From an uncultured Atopobium sp. (lineage in GTDB: Bacteria > Actinomycetota > Coriobacteriia > Coriobacteriales > Atopobiaceae): 64,000 bases of DNA. The number at the start of each line of letters is the position of its first letter. Position 1 is the first letter of the stretch. The translations under genes and the position numbers were made by a program. The notes beneath the pieces are model-generated. The model was not told the DNA's origin, searched no databases, and worked only from the letters and a program-made list of their open reading frames with translations. Positions 35,072-43,460 of the stretch are shown one piece after another. The stretch is from assembly GCA_938036925.1 (NCBI GenBank), contig CALHVU010000035.1:1-64000 (forward strand), read 5' to 3'.

Positions 35072-36718
35072 TTAGTCCTCTGGAACGGTGTAATCGGAAT
35101 TAGATGTATCAATATCGACATCAAAGAAGTGATAAATCAAGTTTCCAACCTTAGCGTTCTTGACGTACTTCTTAGCGACAAAGGAGTTCTTTGGCCAATA
35201 CAGAGGAAGTGTAGCAAAGTCTGTACGAGTCAGCAGGTTATCTGCGTCCTTGTAATCCTCTGTTCTCTTATCCTTGTTAGACTCAGAGCGACCCTCAACA
35301 AGAAGCTTGTCAAACTCTGGGTTGTTGTAGAAGGAAGACTTCTTTGCAGCGTTAGTGCTGTAGAAGTAGGTGTACAGGTGCTGGTCACCATCGGCAAACA
35401 GTGGATACCAAGCAAGGGTAGTAATCTGGAGGTTACCAGCGGCCCAGTCAGTATTCCAGACTGCGTTGTCCTCTACCTGAACATCAAGGATAACGCCAAC
35501 CTTGCTCCAGTACTCCTGAACAGCAACAAGGAGTTTTTCGTAAGACTTTCTAACCTTTGCAGAAAGCTTAAGGTCAGATGCACCAGCCTCAGCAAGCAGA
35601 GACTTAGCCTTCTCTGGATCGTATTCAAATGCAGGTGCGCTCTTGTCGTAACCAGGTGTTGCAGGAGCAAGCCAGCCACTTGCAACGGTACCGTTGCCAG
35701 AAGCAATGTTATCTACAAGCTCCTGACGGTTGATTGCCAGAGAAAGTGCCTGACGAACCTTAGGATCAGTCAGACCCAGACCCTCTTTGAGGTTAAGGTT
35801 GATGAAGTTAACGCCAAGGGTCTGATATGCAGTGATAAGATCTTTGACGTCAGCATCGCTTGAATACTGCTGATACAGAGAGGATGGAAGATCACAGAAG
35901 TCAATGTCGTTGTTCTTGAATGCAAGCAGCTGAGTGTTGGAGTCATCGTAGTAGTGAATACGAATCTCATCCAGAGCAGGCTTGCCATCGTGGTAGTCAT
36001 CAAAGCGCTCGAGAACTACCTCGGTAGTGTCATCATTGCTCTTAATCTTGTACTTACCAGTACCAATAAGATTAGTACCAGTACCCCAATCAGCGCCAGC
36101 AGCCTCACAAGCCTTCTCTGGGAAGATACAAGCGTAAGAGATACCAAGAACGCTTACAAAAACAATGTAAGGCTCAGAAAGCGTAAAGGTGAAGTGAGTA
36201 TCATCCTGAACAGTCAGGCCCTCAAGCTCAGTTGCCTTACCGGCAAGCATCTCTGGAGCACCCTTAATCTTGTCAAAGAAGCTGGTGGAGAGAGCCTTAG
36301 TTTCTGGCTTAAACATACGCTCAAAGGTGTACTTAACATCCTTTGCGGTCAAAGTAGTACCGTCGTGGAACTTAATGCCCTCTTTGAGCTCGCACTTAAG
36401 AGTAAGACCGTCAGACTCAAAGGTTGGAATCTCTTTAAGCAGACATGTGACAAGCTCGTTATCCTCAGTCCAACGAAGCAAAGACTCGCAAACAGAGTCT
36501 GCAACACATGCGGACTGTGAGTTGTTTGCACGCTGCATATCAAGGCCCTGTTTAGAGTTTGCAGAACCATAGCGAAGAATCTTCTTCTTATCAGATGCCT
36601 GAGGAGTATCAGTGGAGGAAGGATTGCAGCCAGCCAACATCATAGATGCGCCACCACCAGCCGCTACCATACCTGATGCCTTCAAAAAATTACGACGGCT
36701 GAGTGAGTTCTCCAGCAT
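35072..36718 (-). CDS. oppA: Oligopeptide-binding lipoprotein (SBP family 5) of the opp operon
   Basis: This 548-residue solute-binding lipoprotein has Tat motif SRRNFLK and a lipobox ending at Cys about residue 31 (LAGC). Family landmarks include LKCELKEGIKFHDGTTL, TFERMFKPETKA and VRQALSLAINRQEL. It is close in order and wording to the protein encoded at 29139-30743. It heads the oppA-B-C-D-F operon, with an intercistronic hairpin after it. The ATG at 36718 has an AGAAGG site. The upstream region to 36960 is AT-rich with TATATA and TATAGT stretches, but no promoter can be fixed. Confidence 0.92.
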   Translation of the reverse strand: MLENSLSRRNFLKASGMVAAGGGASMMLAGCNPSSTDTPQASDKKKILRYGSANSKQGLDMQRANNSQSACVADSVCESLLRWTEDNELVTCLLKEIPTFESDGLTLKCELKEGIKFHDGTTLTAKDVKYTFERMFKPETKALSTSFFDKIKGAPEMLAGKATELEGLTVQDDTHFTFTLSEPYIVFVSVLGISYACIFPEKACEAAGADWGTGTNLIGTGKYKIKSNDDTTEVVLERFDDYHDGKPALDEIRIHYYDDSNTQLLAFKNNDIDFCDLPSSLYQQYSSDADVKDLITAYQTLGVNFINLNLKEGLGLTDPKVRQALSLAINRQELVDNIASGNGTVASGWLAPATPGYDKSAPAFEYDPEKAKSLLAEAGASDLKLSAKVRKSYEKLLVAVQEYWSKVGVILDVQVEDNAVWNTDWAAGNLQITTLAWYPLFADGDQHLYTYFYSTNAAKKSSFYNNPEFDKLLVEGRSESNKDKRTEDYKDADNLLTRTDFATLPLYWPKNSFVAKKYVKNAKVGNLIYHFFDVDIDTSNSDYTVPED

Positions 36719-36959
36719 GTTAACCCTTCTTTCTTATTAAAACGATTTATAAGACAACCCTGCTGGGGTTAGATAACTATACAAAACAATTACCAGCATC
36801 TACCTATATATACCTAGGATGAAATAGACATGAAACATTAAATTGCGCAGATAACAGCAAAATCTATTTACCTGCATCTTTTGTCAAATCATATAGGATT
36901 TACCTATATACAAAGATAAATATTGACTAAGCATTTTTGGACAGTTGTCCATTATGTTC

Positions 36960-36995
36960 ATAAAAAAGAGACGTCATCTTTCGATGACGTCTCTT
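36960..36995 (-). terminator. Intrinsic terminator of rpsA
   Basis: A 13-bp perfect stem (AAGAGACGTCATC / GATGACGTCTCTT) with a 4-base loop is followed on the minus strand by TTTTTTATG. It lies 28 bases past the rpsA stop. Confidence 0.9.
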
Positions 36996-37022
36996 GACAA
37001 ATCTCTAGATGCGCAAAGTGCT

Positions 37023-38267
37023 CTACTCTGCAGCCTCTTCAGTTGCCTGTGCGTTAGCCTCAGACTCAACAAGGTGAGCCTCAAGATCAGCCTCAGCCTC
37101 AGCTGCTGCTGCCTCTGCTGCTGCACGCTCCTCCTCTGGAAGTGGAGTGACCTCAATGTCAATGCCAAGGGTCTCTGCAGCTGCCTTCATAGACAGGGAG
37201 ATGCGACGACGGTCAAGATCAATCTCCATGACCTTTACCTGTACAACGTCGCCAACCTTGCAGACCTGAGATGGAGCGGTGACGTGCTGCTTAGCCATCT
37301 CGGAGATGTGGACGAGGCCCTCGACGCCGTTGCCAAGGTCAACAAATGCACCGAAGGTAACAAGCTTGGTGACAGTGCCCTCGATGATAGCGTCAACTGG
37401 GTACTTGGAAACAAGTACACGCCATGGATCCTCGGAAGTCTGCTTAAGACCAAGGGAGATACGCTCACGGTTAAGGTCAACGTCGAGAACCTGAACCTCA
37501 ACCTCCTGGCCAACCTTAACAACCTCAGATGGGTGGTTAACGTGGTTCCAAGAAAGCTCGGAAATGTGAACCAGGCCGTCAATGCCGCCAAGGTCAACAA
37601 ATGCACCAAACTCAACGATGGAGGAAACAGTACCCTTGAGCTTCATGCCAACCTGGAGCTTGCCCAGGATGTCCTGACGCTCTGCCTTACGAGCCTCCTC
37701 AAGAACAATACGGCGAGAAAGAACAACGTTGTTGCGGTTGCGATCCATCTCGATAACACGAGCCTCAATACGAGTGCCCATGAATGCACCAAGATCCTTG
37801 ACACGACGGAGGTCAACAAGGGATGCAGGCAGGAAGCCACGGAGGCCAATGTCAAGAATCAGGCCGCCCTTAACAACCTCGATAACCTCGCCCTCAACGG
37901 TCTCACCAGCGTTGAACTTATCCTCAACTGCCTTCCAAGCACGCTCGTACTCAGCACGCTTCTTGGAGAGAACCAGACGGCCCTCTTTGTCCTCTTTCTG
38001 GAGAACAAGAGCCTCGACGTCCTCACCCAGGGAGATGACCTCTGCAGGGTTAACGTCTTTACGAATAGAAAGCTCACGAGCAGGAATAACGCCCTCAGAC
38101 TTGTAGCCAATGTCTACGAGGACCTCATCGCGCTCAATCTTGACGACGGTGCCGTTGACAAGATCTCCCTCATCAAAATCAGTGACAGTGCCGTCGATCA
38201 GGCTGTTCATTTCCTCATCGGAAATTTCATCCAAAGAGAAGATGGACGAGTTCTGAATCTCACTCAA
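37023..38267 (-). CDS. rpsA: 30S ribosomal protein S1
   Basis: S1 helps mRNA bind the 30S subunit. The 414 residues hold four S1 RNA-binding repeats at about 33-102, 120-187, 206-274 and 291-360; repeats three and four share the FGAFVDLGG and GLVHISE signatures. An acidic Ala/Glu-rich tail of ~50 residues follows. Four repeats is the usual actinobacterial/Gram-positive form rather than the six of E. coli. The start is a TTG (MSEIQNSS) with GGAAGGGG ~8 bases upstream. The long rightward open frame on the opposite strand is a shadow. Confidence 0.95.
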   Translation of the reverse strand: MSEIQNSSIFSLDEISDEEMNSLIDGTVTDFDEGDLVNGTVVKIERDEVLVDIGYKSEGVIPARELSIRKDVNPAEVISLGEDVEALVLQKEDKEGRLVLSKKRAEYERAWKAVEDKFNAGETVEGEVIEVVKGGLILDIGLRGFLPASLVDLRRVKDLGAFMGTRIEARVIEMDRNRNNVVLSRRIVLEEARKAERQDILGKLQVGMKLKGTVSSIVEFGAFVDLGGIDGLVHISELSWNHVNHPSEVVKVGQEVEVQVLDVDLNRERISLGLKQTSEDPWRVLVSKYPVDAIIEGTVTKLVTFGAFVDLGNGVEGLVHISEMAKQHVTAPSQVCKVGDVVQVKVMEIDLDRRRISLSMKAAAETLGIDIEVTPLPEEERAAAEAAAAEAEADLEAHLVESEANAQATEEAAE

Positions 38268-38522
38268 AGGTGGACCCCTTCCAAAACGGGGCCCCGGTCA
38301 ACATGGTTGCTGCCAGAGTGCCAATACGTGGGCTTCTCTACTCGGAAACTTACATGCTCTCGGGGGCCAACAGATACAGTGCATAGCTTGACGCCATACG
38401 GGCAATAGGATAGCGCTCTTCGGCTGATTAAACAAGCCAAAGAGCGCTACTTTGCACAGCTATTACGCAAGTTTTACAAAATTTCTTCAAAGTTTGTTTC
38501 TTGCGAGAAAATCTTGTTGTGC
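38268..38522 (-). promoter_or_regulatory. Leader of rpsA and hairpin ending the HMA-gene transcript
   Basis: At 38414-38452 a long hairpin (AGCGCTCTT and GGCT pairing with AGCC and AAGAGCGCT) follows the stop of the HMA gene, but no T-run follows on the minus strand. Closer to rpsA, CCCC/GGGG pairings around 38275-38300 and GGGGGCC at 38358 could fold the leader. S1 is autoregulated in other bacteria; that is not shown here. Confidence 0.4.
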
Positions 38523-38915
38523 TTACGCACGAAGACGGTAGCCTTCTTTCTCTACGGCAGCTCGGTACGCATCGACATCAATCGGATTTTTGCTGAGGAT
38601 ACGTGCCTGACCACCAGCTAGAGTAACCTGCGCCCATGTTCCCTCAATACTATCGAGAGCTCGAGTCACATGATTGACGCAGTTCTGGCAAGTCATACCA
38701 CCAATCTCAAATGTTTGAACATAAGGGTAATGAGATTCATCTTTGTCTTCTGGACCATCTGCAGCAGAAACCTGCTCTGTGTTACAGGTAGTAACGCCTG
38801 TTCCCTCATCAGAGCAGCAGCCTTTTTTACCTGCAGCAATTCCGTAAACACGATAAACCGCAAAACCGCAAAGCGCTACAACAGCAAGAATAACAATAAT
38901 ATTGATTGGTGACAT
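38523..38915 (-). CDS. Membrane-anchored heavy-metal-associated (HMA) domain protein
   Basis: The 130 residues start with a single membrane helix (about 5-22) followed by a short Cys-bearing basic stretch (KKGCC at 31-34, Cys 44) and an acidic linker. A CopZ/Atx1-like HMA domain follows with the metal-binding GMTCQNC loop (73-79). The anchor plus Cys cluster resembles the small FeoB-associated Cys-rich membrane proteins, here joined to an HMA domain. It follows the flavodoxin and DUF3793 genes in the same direction within the iron island. It probably handles a soft or transition metal at the membrane; which metal is unknown. Confidence 0.85.
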   Translation of the reverse strand: MSPINIIVILAVVALCGFAVYRVYGIAAGKKGCCSDEGTGVTTCNTEQVSAADGPEDKDESHYPYVQTFEIGGMTCQNCVNHVTRALDSIEGTWAQVTLAGGQARILSKNPIDVDAYRAAVEKEGYRLRA

Positions 38916-39024
38916 ACAAACTTCCTTTCTGTTGCTGTTTTACTACCCACCATTTTATAGATTATTCAAAAAATGATGTTTTTCTCGCAAAATTTAACAG
39001 CAACAGCAAAAATCGTAATGCAGC

Positions 39025-39429
39025 TTAAGCAGAAAGCTTTGCACCAAGGCCGCGAAGAGCCTCAAGAGCATCGTCATCTGGCTCAAGGTTGCAGATAAAA
39101 GTCTCAACAACGTTGACGCCATCTGCCTCGGCATTCTGCTTCCAAGTCTCCATCCAGTCGCCGGTTCCCCAGTCGTAAGAACCAAAGAGAGCGGTTGGCT
39201 TCTGACCAAGCTTGCCAGCGCAATCGTTGAAGAGCTCCTCAAAATCAGGATCAAGCTCCTCGTCACCCATGGCAGGGCAACCAAAAGCAAATGCATCGTA
39301 CTGATCGCACATATCTGCAGAGAACTCAGAAGACTCAATAGCCTCGGTGTCTGCAGCACTTGCAAGCTCTTTTGCCATTGCCTCAGTATTGCCCGTCATG
39401 GACCAATACACAACTGCTACTTTACTCAT
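39025..39429 (-). CDS. Flavodoxin
   Basis: The 134-residue short-chain flavodoxin has the FMN phosphate loop SMTGNTEAMA (about 10-19). The flavin-flanking loops read GCPAMGDEELD and GSYDWGTGDWMETW. The strongly acidic surface is typical. Flavodoxins replace ferredoxin as low-potential electron carriers when iron is short, which fits the neighbouring iron genes. It has a strong AAGGAGG site. A small CCAGG/CCTGG hairpin (39449-39463) lies just upstream. The DUF3793 gene precedes it by 84 bases, and the pair probably forms an operon. Confidence 0.93.
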   Translation of the reverse strand: MSKVAVVYWSMTGNTEAMAKELASAADTEAIESSEFSADMCDQYDAFAFGCPAMGDEELDPDFEELFNDCAGKLGQKPTALFGSYDWGTGDWMETWKQNAEADGVNVVETFICNLEPDDDALEALRGLGAKLSA

Positions 39430-39513
39430 ACATTTCCTCCTTCTGTGTCCAGGTTCCCCCTGGAAAACTACACATTACTTTCAATACCTCAACAAGAAAT
39501 CCAAGCACACCCC

Positions 39514-40260
39514 TTATGCAACCTGGCGTTTCTTGGTATTGCCATACGATGAGAGAATCTGCGCTAAAGATTCCCCTTGATAAAAACGATGCTTGCACTG
39601 GTCTTCTGCATCTTTAAGTCTCTCGAGACGCAGGCGAGTTTCTTCCGTGTTGTCATAGACTTTCCAAGCACCAGTAAAAAGCTCAGACTGCCCATTCATA
39701 AAGCCTTGAACATCAGCAAGTGGATAGCCCAGTACCAGTCCAATCTCGTGCGGAAACGCAGCTTTTCTTGCATGAAAAGCAAAAATTCTTGAGCGCATGC
39801 TCTTCATCAACGCCTGCACTGACTCAGTGGAATGGCCAAAGGCAGCCAGAAACTCACAGTGCTCTGATTTGGCGAGAATATCCTCAACAAGCTCAGGTCT
39901 ATAGGCAACAAACGTCACCTTTCCGCCAGAAATAGCAGAGGTAGCAAGAAGCGTTACCCCAAACAGTGAGAGCTCGTGAGTAGCGTTGCATAGAAATGAC
40001 CTCAACGTTGGATCAGTGCAGACAAGACTTGCGCAAGAGCTACAAGACTTATGAGAAGCAAATGAAAAGAGCGCAGCCGGCTTAACGTGAGCAATAACAC
40101 CAGCAGCACAGCGAACAAATGTTGTTGCAAAATCATGACAGAGCTCGGGAGTATACGCTCTCTCACCCTCATTAAAAACAGGCTTTTTATCAGCAGAATA
40201 GGTATAGGGAGAAGGAACGTCTAGGAGCGATGAATTCTCAAAAGAAGTAAGACAATCCAT
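39514..40260 (-). CDS. DUF3793 family protein
   Basis: The 248-residue protein has the C-terminal block typical of this uncharacterised family: FPHEIGLVLGYPLADVQGFM, then FTGAWKVYDN and a charged helix with DAEDQCKHRFYQGESLAQIL. The N-terminal half contains several Cys (CHDF, CAAG, KSCSSCASLVC) that could bind metal or a cluster. DUF3793 genes are often found beside flavodoxin or iron-transport genes in anaerobes, and that is the case here. A structured leader with an intrinsic terminator (40281-40385) directly precedes the gene, so its expression may be attenuated. Confidence 0.82.
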   Translation of the reverse strand: MDCLTSFENSSLLDVPSPYTYSADKKPVFNEGERAYTPELCHDFATTFVRCAAGVIAHVKPAALFSFASHKSCSSCASLVCTDPTLRSFLCNATHELSLFGVTLLATSAISGGKVTFVAYRPELVEDILAKSEHCEFLAAFGHSTESVQALMKSMRSRIFAFHARKAAFPHEIGLVLGYPLADVQGFMNGQSELFTGAWKVYDNTEETRLRLERLKDAEDQCKHRFYQGESLAQILSSYGNTKKRQVA

Positions 40261-40280
40261 ACCGTACTTGCTCCCTTCTT

Positions 40281-40385
40281 AAAAATGCGCCGTCGACTAA
40301 AAGGGAGCCGACGGCGCCTAGATTCCGGACCCTTGGAGAGGGGAAAGGTTCCGGGCTGATAAAGCAATTTTGTCAGAACTAGCTC
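40281..40385 (-). ncRNA. Structured RNA/leader copy A with C-rich-loop hairpin and terminator
   Basis: Read on the minus strand, in order: TTGCTTTAT (40359-40367); a hairpin with stem CCGGA/TCCGG plus CCTT/AAGG (40325-40354) and apical loop UCCCCUCUCC; a short linker; and a terminator hairpin of 12 bp with one mismatch (40287-40317) followed by ATTTTTAAG. GGTTAACTT lies upstream at 40407-40415, with a TATATAAC that may be a -10. The start codon of the DUF3793 gene is 21 bases after the terminator, so the RNA may be a leader that attenuates this gene, a free small RNA, or both. A second copy is at 45752-45870. I recognise no known riboswitch class. Confidence 0.65.
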
Positions 40386-40584
40386 CTGTTATATAAAAAC
40401 CTTAACAAGTTAACCTCTTCTAACTATTTAAAGTGTAAGCCATAGCTAACTAAATGCAAGAGAAAACTCAAAATATTTTTACTTTTTGACAATTCAAGCA
40501 GAAAAAAGCTCCCGCCTCTTACAAATAAGAAACGGGAGCTTTAACGCGATCTAAAAAAGCGCTTTGTTGACGCGCAAGTGCGTT

Positions 40585-42753
40585 CTAGACAGCTTGTCCT
40601 TCAGTTAAAAGCATTTTTACCTCAGAAGGAACATTAGGGTTATGAGCTGCAGTGGTAAGTAGTGACCTTGTGTTTGCAAGCGTTACCATAAGTGTCAGAA
40701 GATTGTGCATATATGCAGCAGCACTTACGGTAATAAGACCTGCAACGCCTGCAGCAATGAAAGAGCTGTTCAGCGCAACAATCGTACGATAGTCGGCGTG
40801 AATCCTCTTCATTACCTGCTGGCCTAAAAGACGCATGATTACCAGCGATTCAAGCGAATCATTCTTAATCGAAATATCCGCAACTGCGCGAGCAATATCA
40901 GTTGCATCAGACAGAGCCAGTGAAACATCAGATACGGCTAGTGCAGGTGAATCGTTAATACCATCGCCTACCATTGCAACGGTGTAGCCCTCCTGCTGGA
41001 ACTTCTTAACATACTCGCACTTATCCTCTGGGAGAATCTGTGCCACATAGTCATCAAGACCAAGCTTCTTAGCAACACTTGCTGCAACGTTTTCTGAGTC
41101 GCCAGTCAACATAACCATACGCTTAACACCAAGAGCACGGAGCTGCGTAATAGTTGCTGCTGCATCTTCCCTTACAGGATCGGTAATACAAATTGCTGCA
41201 ATAAGTTTTGAATCCTCGGACATAAAGATAATGGACGAGGTTGGAGCAATCTGTGCAAGGTCGTCTTGAATTCCCTCGGGCATTGGGGTCTTCTCGTCAT
41301 CAAAAATGAAGTGAGCTGAGCCAATGCAGACCTCTTTGTCGTTAACCTTGGTACGAATACCGTGAGCAACAACATACTTAACCTCTGCGTGGAACTCGTC
41401 ATTGTGCTTGAGGCCACGTACCTTTGCCTCGTTCACAATTGCTCGAGCCATGCTGTGTGGGAAGTGCTCCTCAATACATGCAGCAAGACGCAGAAGCTGG
41501 TCCTCGGTGCGACCACAGAAGCTGACAATGCACTCAACATGTGGAACTGCCTTTGTCAGCGTACCGGTCTTATCAAAGACGATAAGATCAGCAGCAGCGA
41601 TCTTCTCGAGGTATTTTCCGCCCTTAACCGTCATGCCAAACTTAGCTGCCTCATCCATTGCGCTACCCACTGCAACAGGAGTGGAAAGCTTAATGGCGCA
41701 GGAATAGTCAACCATAAGAACGGTCATAGCCTTAGTGATGTTTCGGGTAATGCCCCAAATACCAAAGAAGGCAAGGAAGCTGTAAGGAACCAATGCATCA
41801 GAAAGGCGCTCTGCCTTAGACTGTGCGCCAGCCTTAAGCTCAGCAGACTGCTCAACCATATCAACAATATTGTCGATACGAGACATTCCTGGAGGAGCAG
41901 TGACGCTTACCATAAGGTCACCATCTTCAAGAGCGGTGCCTGCGTAAACGGTTGAACCAGGCTCTTTGGTAACAAGGCGAGACTCACCTGTCATGGCGGC
42001 CTCGTTCATCTGGCCAATGCCTTCAACAACTTTGCCGTCAACAGGAAGAACGCCACCAGCGCGCTGGTGCAAAATCATGCCCTTCTCAACCTCGGAGAGA
42101 GCAATCATTACGTCCTTGCCGTCAATACGAGCCCAGACGTTCTCAGAGCGCGTAATCAGGCCGTCACGGAGTGCAAGACGAGCACGGCTGGCAACGTGGT
42201 TCTCCATAGCTGCAGACAGCTCAAGCAGGAACATGACAGTAGAAGCATCTGCCCACTCATTTCTTAGAATGGAAGTGGTGATAGCAGTTGCGTCCAAAAC
42301 CTCAACGGTCAGCTCTTTCTTAAACAGGCGCTTAACGCCTTCCACGACAAATGGAATGGCGCGGAGAATAACGTAAGCGTAGTTAGCAACTGCAGGCAGT
42401 GGCAAAAAACGTATAATCCAGCGGCGTGCGAAAGTGGTCACAACCTCCATCTGGAAACGATTGTTCTCAAGAGCCATCTCTATTGAGCTGCAGAAGTCTT
42501 CAAGGCCTGCCTCTTCTTCTCGTGGCAAGTTCAAGACGTCAAAAGCGCCAACAGCTGCAAGTACCTGACCTCTTTTAAGAGGATCAAACCTTAGCAAGAG
42601 AGAGCCGTTTGCCATGTGAACTTCTGCGTGACGAACTCCGTCAACACGCATCAGCTCGTAGGAAATACCACGGGCTTCAGCCTCATCAATATGACCCAGG
42701 TCGCATTTTGCACGAATGCGACCTGAGATTTCATTAGTAATTGTGAAGCGCAT
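40585..42753 (-). CDS. P1B-type metal ATPase with SCA membrane motif (possible iron/ferrosome type)
   Basis: This 722-residue metal-transporting P-type ATPase has an N-terminal HMA2-like ferredoxin-fold region lacking a CxxC (about 1-75). Membrane segments, TGES (255-258), the phosphorylation motif DKTGTLT (394-400), a PHS switch (432-434) and GDGIND (596-601) follow. The transmembrane metal motif is SCA in DYSCAIKLSTP (350-358) rather than CPC, CPH or SPC. As I recall, SCA is typical of the P1B-6 group, which includes the FezB ATPases of ferrosome iron-storage organelles; this is a motif-based suggestion. It is 3 bases after the small membrane protein gene at 42757, in the same operon. Confidence 0.88.
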   Translation of the reverse strand: MRFTITNEISGRIRAKCDLGHIDEAEARGISYELMRVDGVRHAEVHMANGSLLLRFDPLKRGQVLAAVGAFDVLNLPREEEAGLEDFCSSIEMALENNRFQMEVVTTFARRWIIRFLPLPAVANYAYVILRAIPFVVEGVKRLFKKELTVEVLDATAITTSILRNEWADASTVMFLLELSAAMENHVASRARLALRDGLITRSENVWARIDGKDVMIALSEVEKGMILHQRAGGVLPVDGKVVEGIGQMNEAAMTGESRLVTKEPGSTVYAGTALEDGDLMVSVTAPPGMSRIDNIVDMVEQSAELKAGAQSKAERLSDALVPYSFLAFFGIWGITRNITKAMTVLMVDYSCAIKLSTPVAVGSAMDEAAKFGMTVKGGKYLEKIAAADLIVFDKTGTLTKAVPHVECIVSFCGRTEDQLLRLAACIEEHFPHSMARAIVNEAKVRGLKHNDEFHAEVKYVVAHGIRTKVNDKEVCIGSAHFIFDDEKTPMPEGIQDDLAQIAPTSSIIFMSEDSKLIAAICITDPVREDAAATITQLRALGVKRMVMLTGDSENVAASVAKKLGLDDYVAQILPEDKCEYVKKFQQEGYTVAMVGDGINDSPALAVSDVSLALSDATDIARAVADISIKNDSLESLVIMRLLGQQVMKRIHADYRTIVALNSSFIAAGVAGLITVSAAAYMHNLLTLMVTLANTRSLLTTAAHNPNVPSEVKMLLTEGQAV

Positions 42754-42756
42754 GAA

Positions 42757-43059
42757 CTATGCCTGTGCGCCCTCTGCGTCGACCTGCTTGGTAACCTCAG
42801 CGCGGATACCCTCCTCGAGCTCAGCAAGGCGAGCGCGAACTGCAGCGTCAATCTTGGACTCACGGCGAGCCTCTGCAACAACGTCGTTAGCCTCGTCAAC
42901 AACGTTCTGAGTCTCTGCGGAAACGCGGTCAGTTACGCGAAGACCACATGCAGTTGCCTTGACAGCTGCCTTGTGAAGAGTGCCGTTAGAAGCAAGACCA
43001 GCAACAACGCCAGCAAGTGCAGCGCCACCGGCTGCGAGACACCAATTGTTCAGTTTCAT
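42757..43059 (-). CDS. Small membrane-associated protein, DUF6110-like, partner of the P1B ATPase
   Basis: The 100 residues begin MKLNNWCLAAGG and carry one glycine/alanine-rich hydrophobic segment (about 8-26). A THKAAVKATACGLR-like turn (TLHKAAVKATACGLR in the sequence) and a long charged helix with EANDVVAEARRESKID follow. This pattern matches small DUF6110-type proteins found next to heavy-metal P-type ATPases in anaerobes. The product may be the FezA-like partner of a ferrosome system; I cannot confirm that without comparison. It has a strong GGGGGA ribosome site and lies 3 bases before the ATPase gene. Confidence 0.75.
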   Translation of the reverse strand: MKLNNWCLAAGGAALAGVVAGLASNGTLHKAAVKATACGLRVTDRVSAETQNVVDEANDVVAEARRESKIDAAVRARLAELEEGIRAEVTKQVDAEGAQA

Positions 43060-43173
43060 AAAAATCCCCCATCTGCTTTTTGCAAATTAATCGGTTAATG
43101 ACATATTGAAGATACGGGTTTTTTGACGAGAAAACAAGTGAAAATCATTACTAATTGGTTATCCTAATGAAAC

Positions 43174-43185
43174 AATTGTACACAA
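43174..43185. promoter_or_regulatory. Operator-like box 1 in the gpx / P1B-ATPase intergenic region
   Basis: AATTGTACACAA contains the inverted repeat TTGT-AC-ACAA. The same 12-mer recurs at 43353. MarR/OhrR-type regulators bind boxes of this build, and a MarR-family gene lies in the adjacent operon. This copy is nearer the divergent small membrane protein/ATPase operon. Confidence 0.5.
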
Positions 43186-43351
43186 GTAATTTCTTACCTG
43201 CGAAAACGTTTCCTATGGTTAGCCATGGTGTACATATAAATTTTGTGAAGAAGCTGCTCTAAGGCGTTACTTAAATATTTGATATCATGTTCATTTGGAT
43301 TAACAAATTAATGAAACATAACACCTCCTCTGTGCTCTTACTATGAAATTT

Positions 43352-43367
43352 AAATTGTACACAATTT
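43352..43367. promoter_or_regulatory. Operator-like box 2 upstream of gpx
   Basis: AAATTGTACACAATTT is a perfect 7-2-7 inverted repeat 94 bases before the gpx start, and it resembles OhrR/MarR operators. It shares the 12-mer AATTGTACACAA with box 1. The remainder of the 401-base gap (43060-43460) is AT-rich, with TAATGAAACA repeated at 43164 and 43309. Confidence 0.6.
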
Positions 43368-43460
43368 ATTTGTGTTAAGCTAATCCAAACGGGGTACACT
43401 ACCCAATACACAAAACCATCCAATGCTTCGGACAATCCGCGGCTCGTTGAAAGGAACATC

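Noticed and set aside
36945..38408. 487-codon rightward open frame opposite rpsA
   Set aside because: It is antisense to a well-supported S1 protein with repeats that mirror the S1 domains. No ribosome site.
40281..40385. Known riboswitch classes (FMN, cobalamin, SAM, guanidine, Mn, NiCo, fluoride) for the leader
   Set aside because: I looked for their core motifs as I remember them and none fits; a covariance search would settle it.
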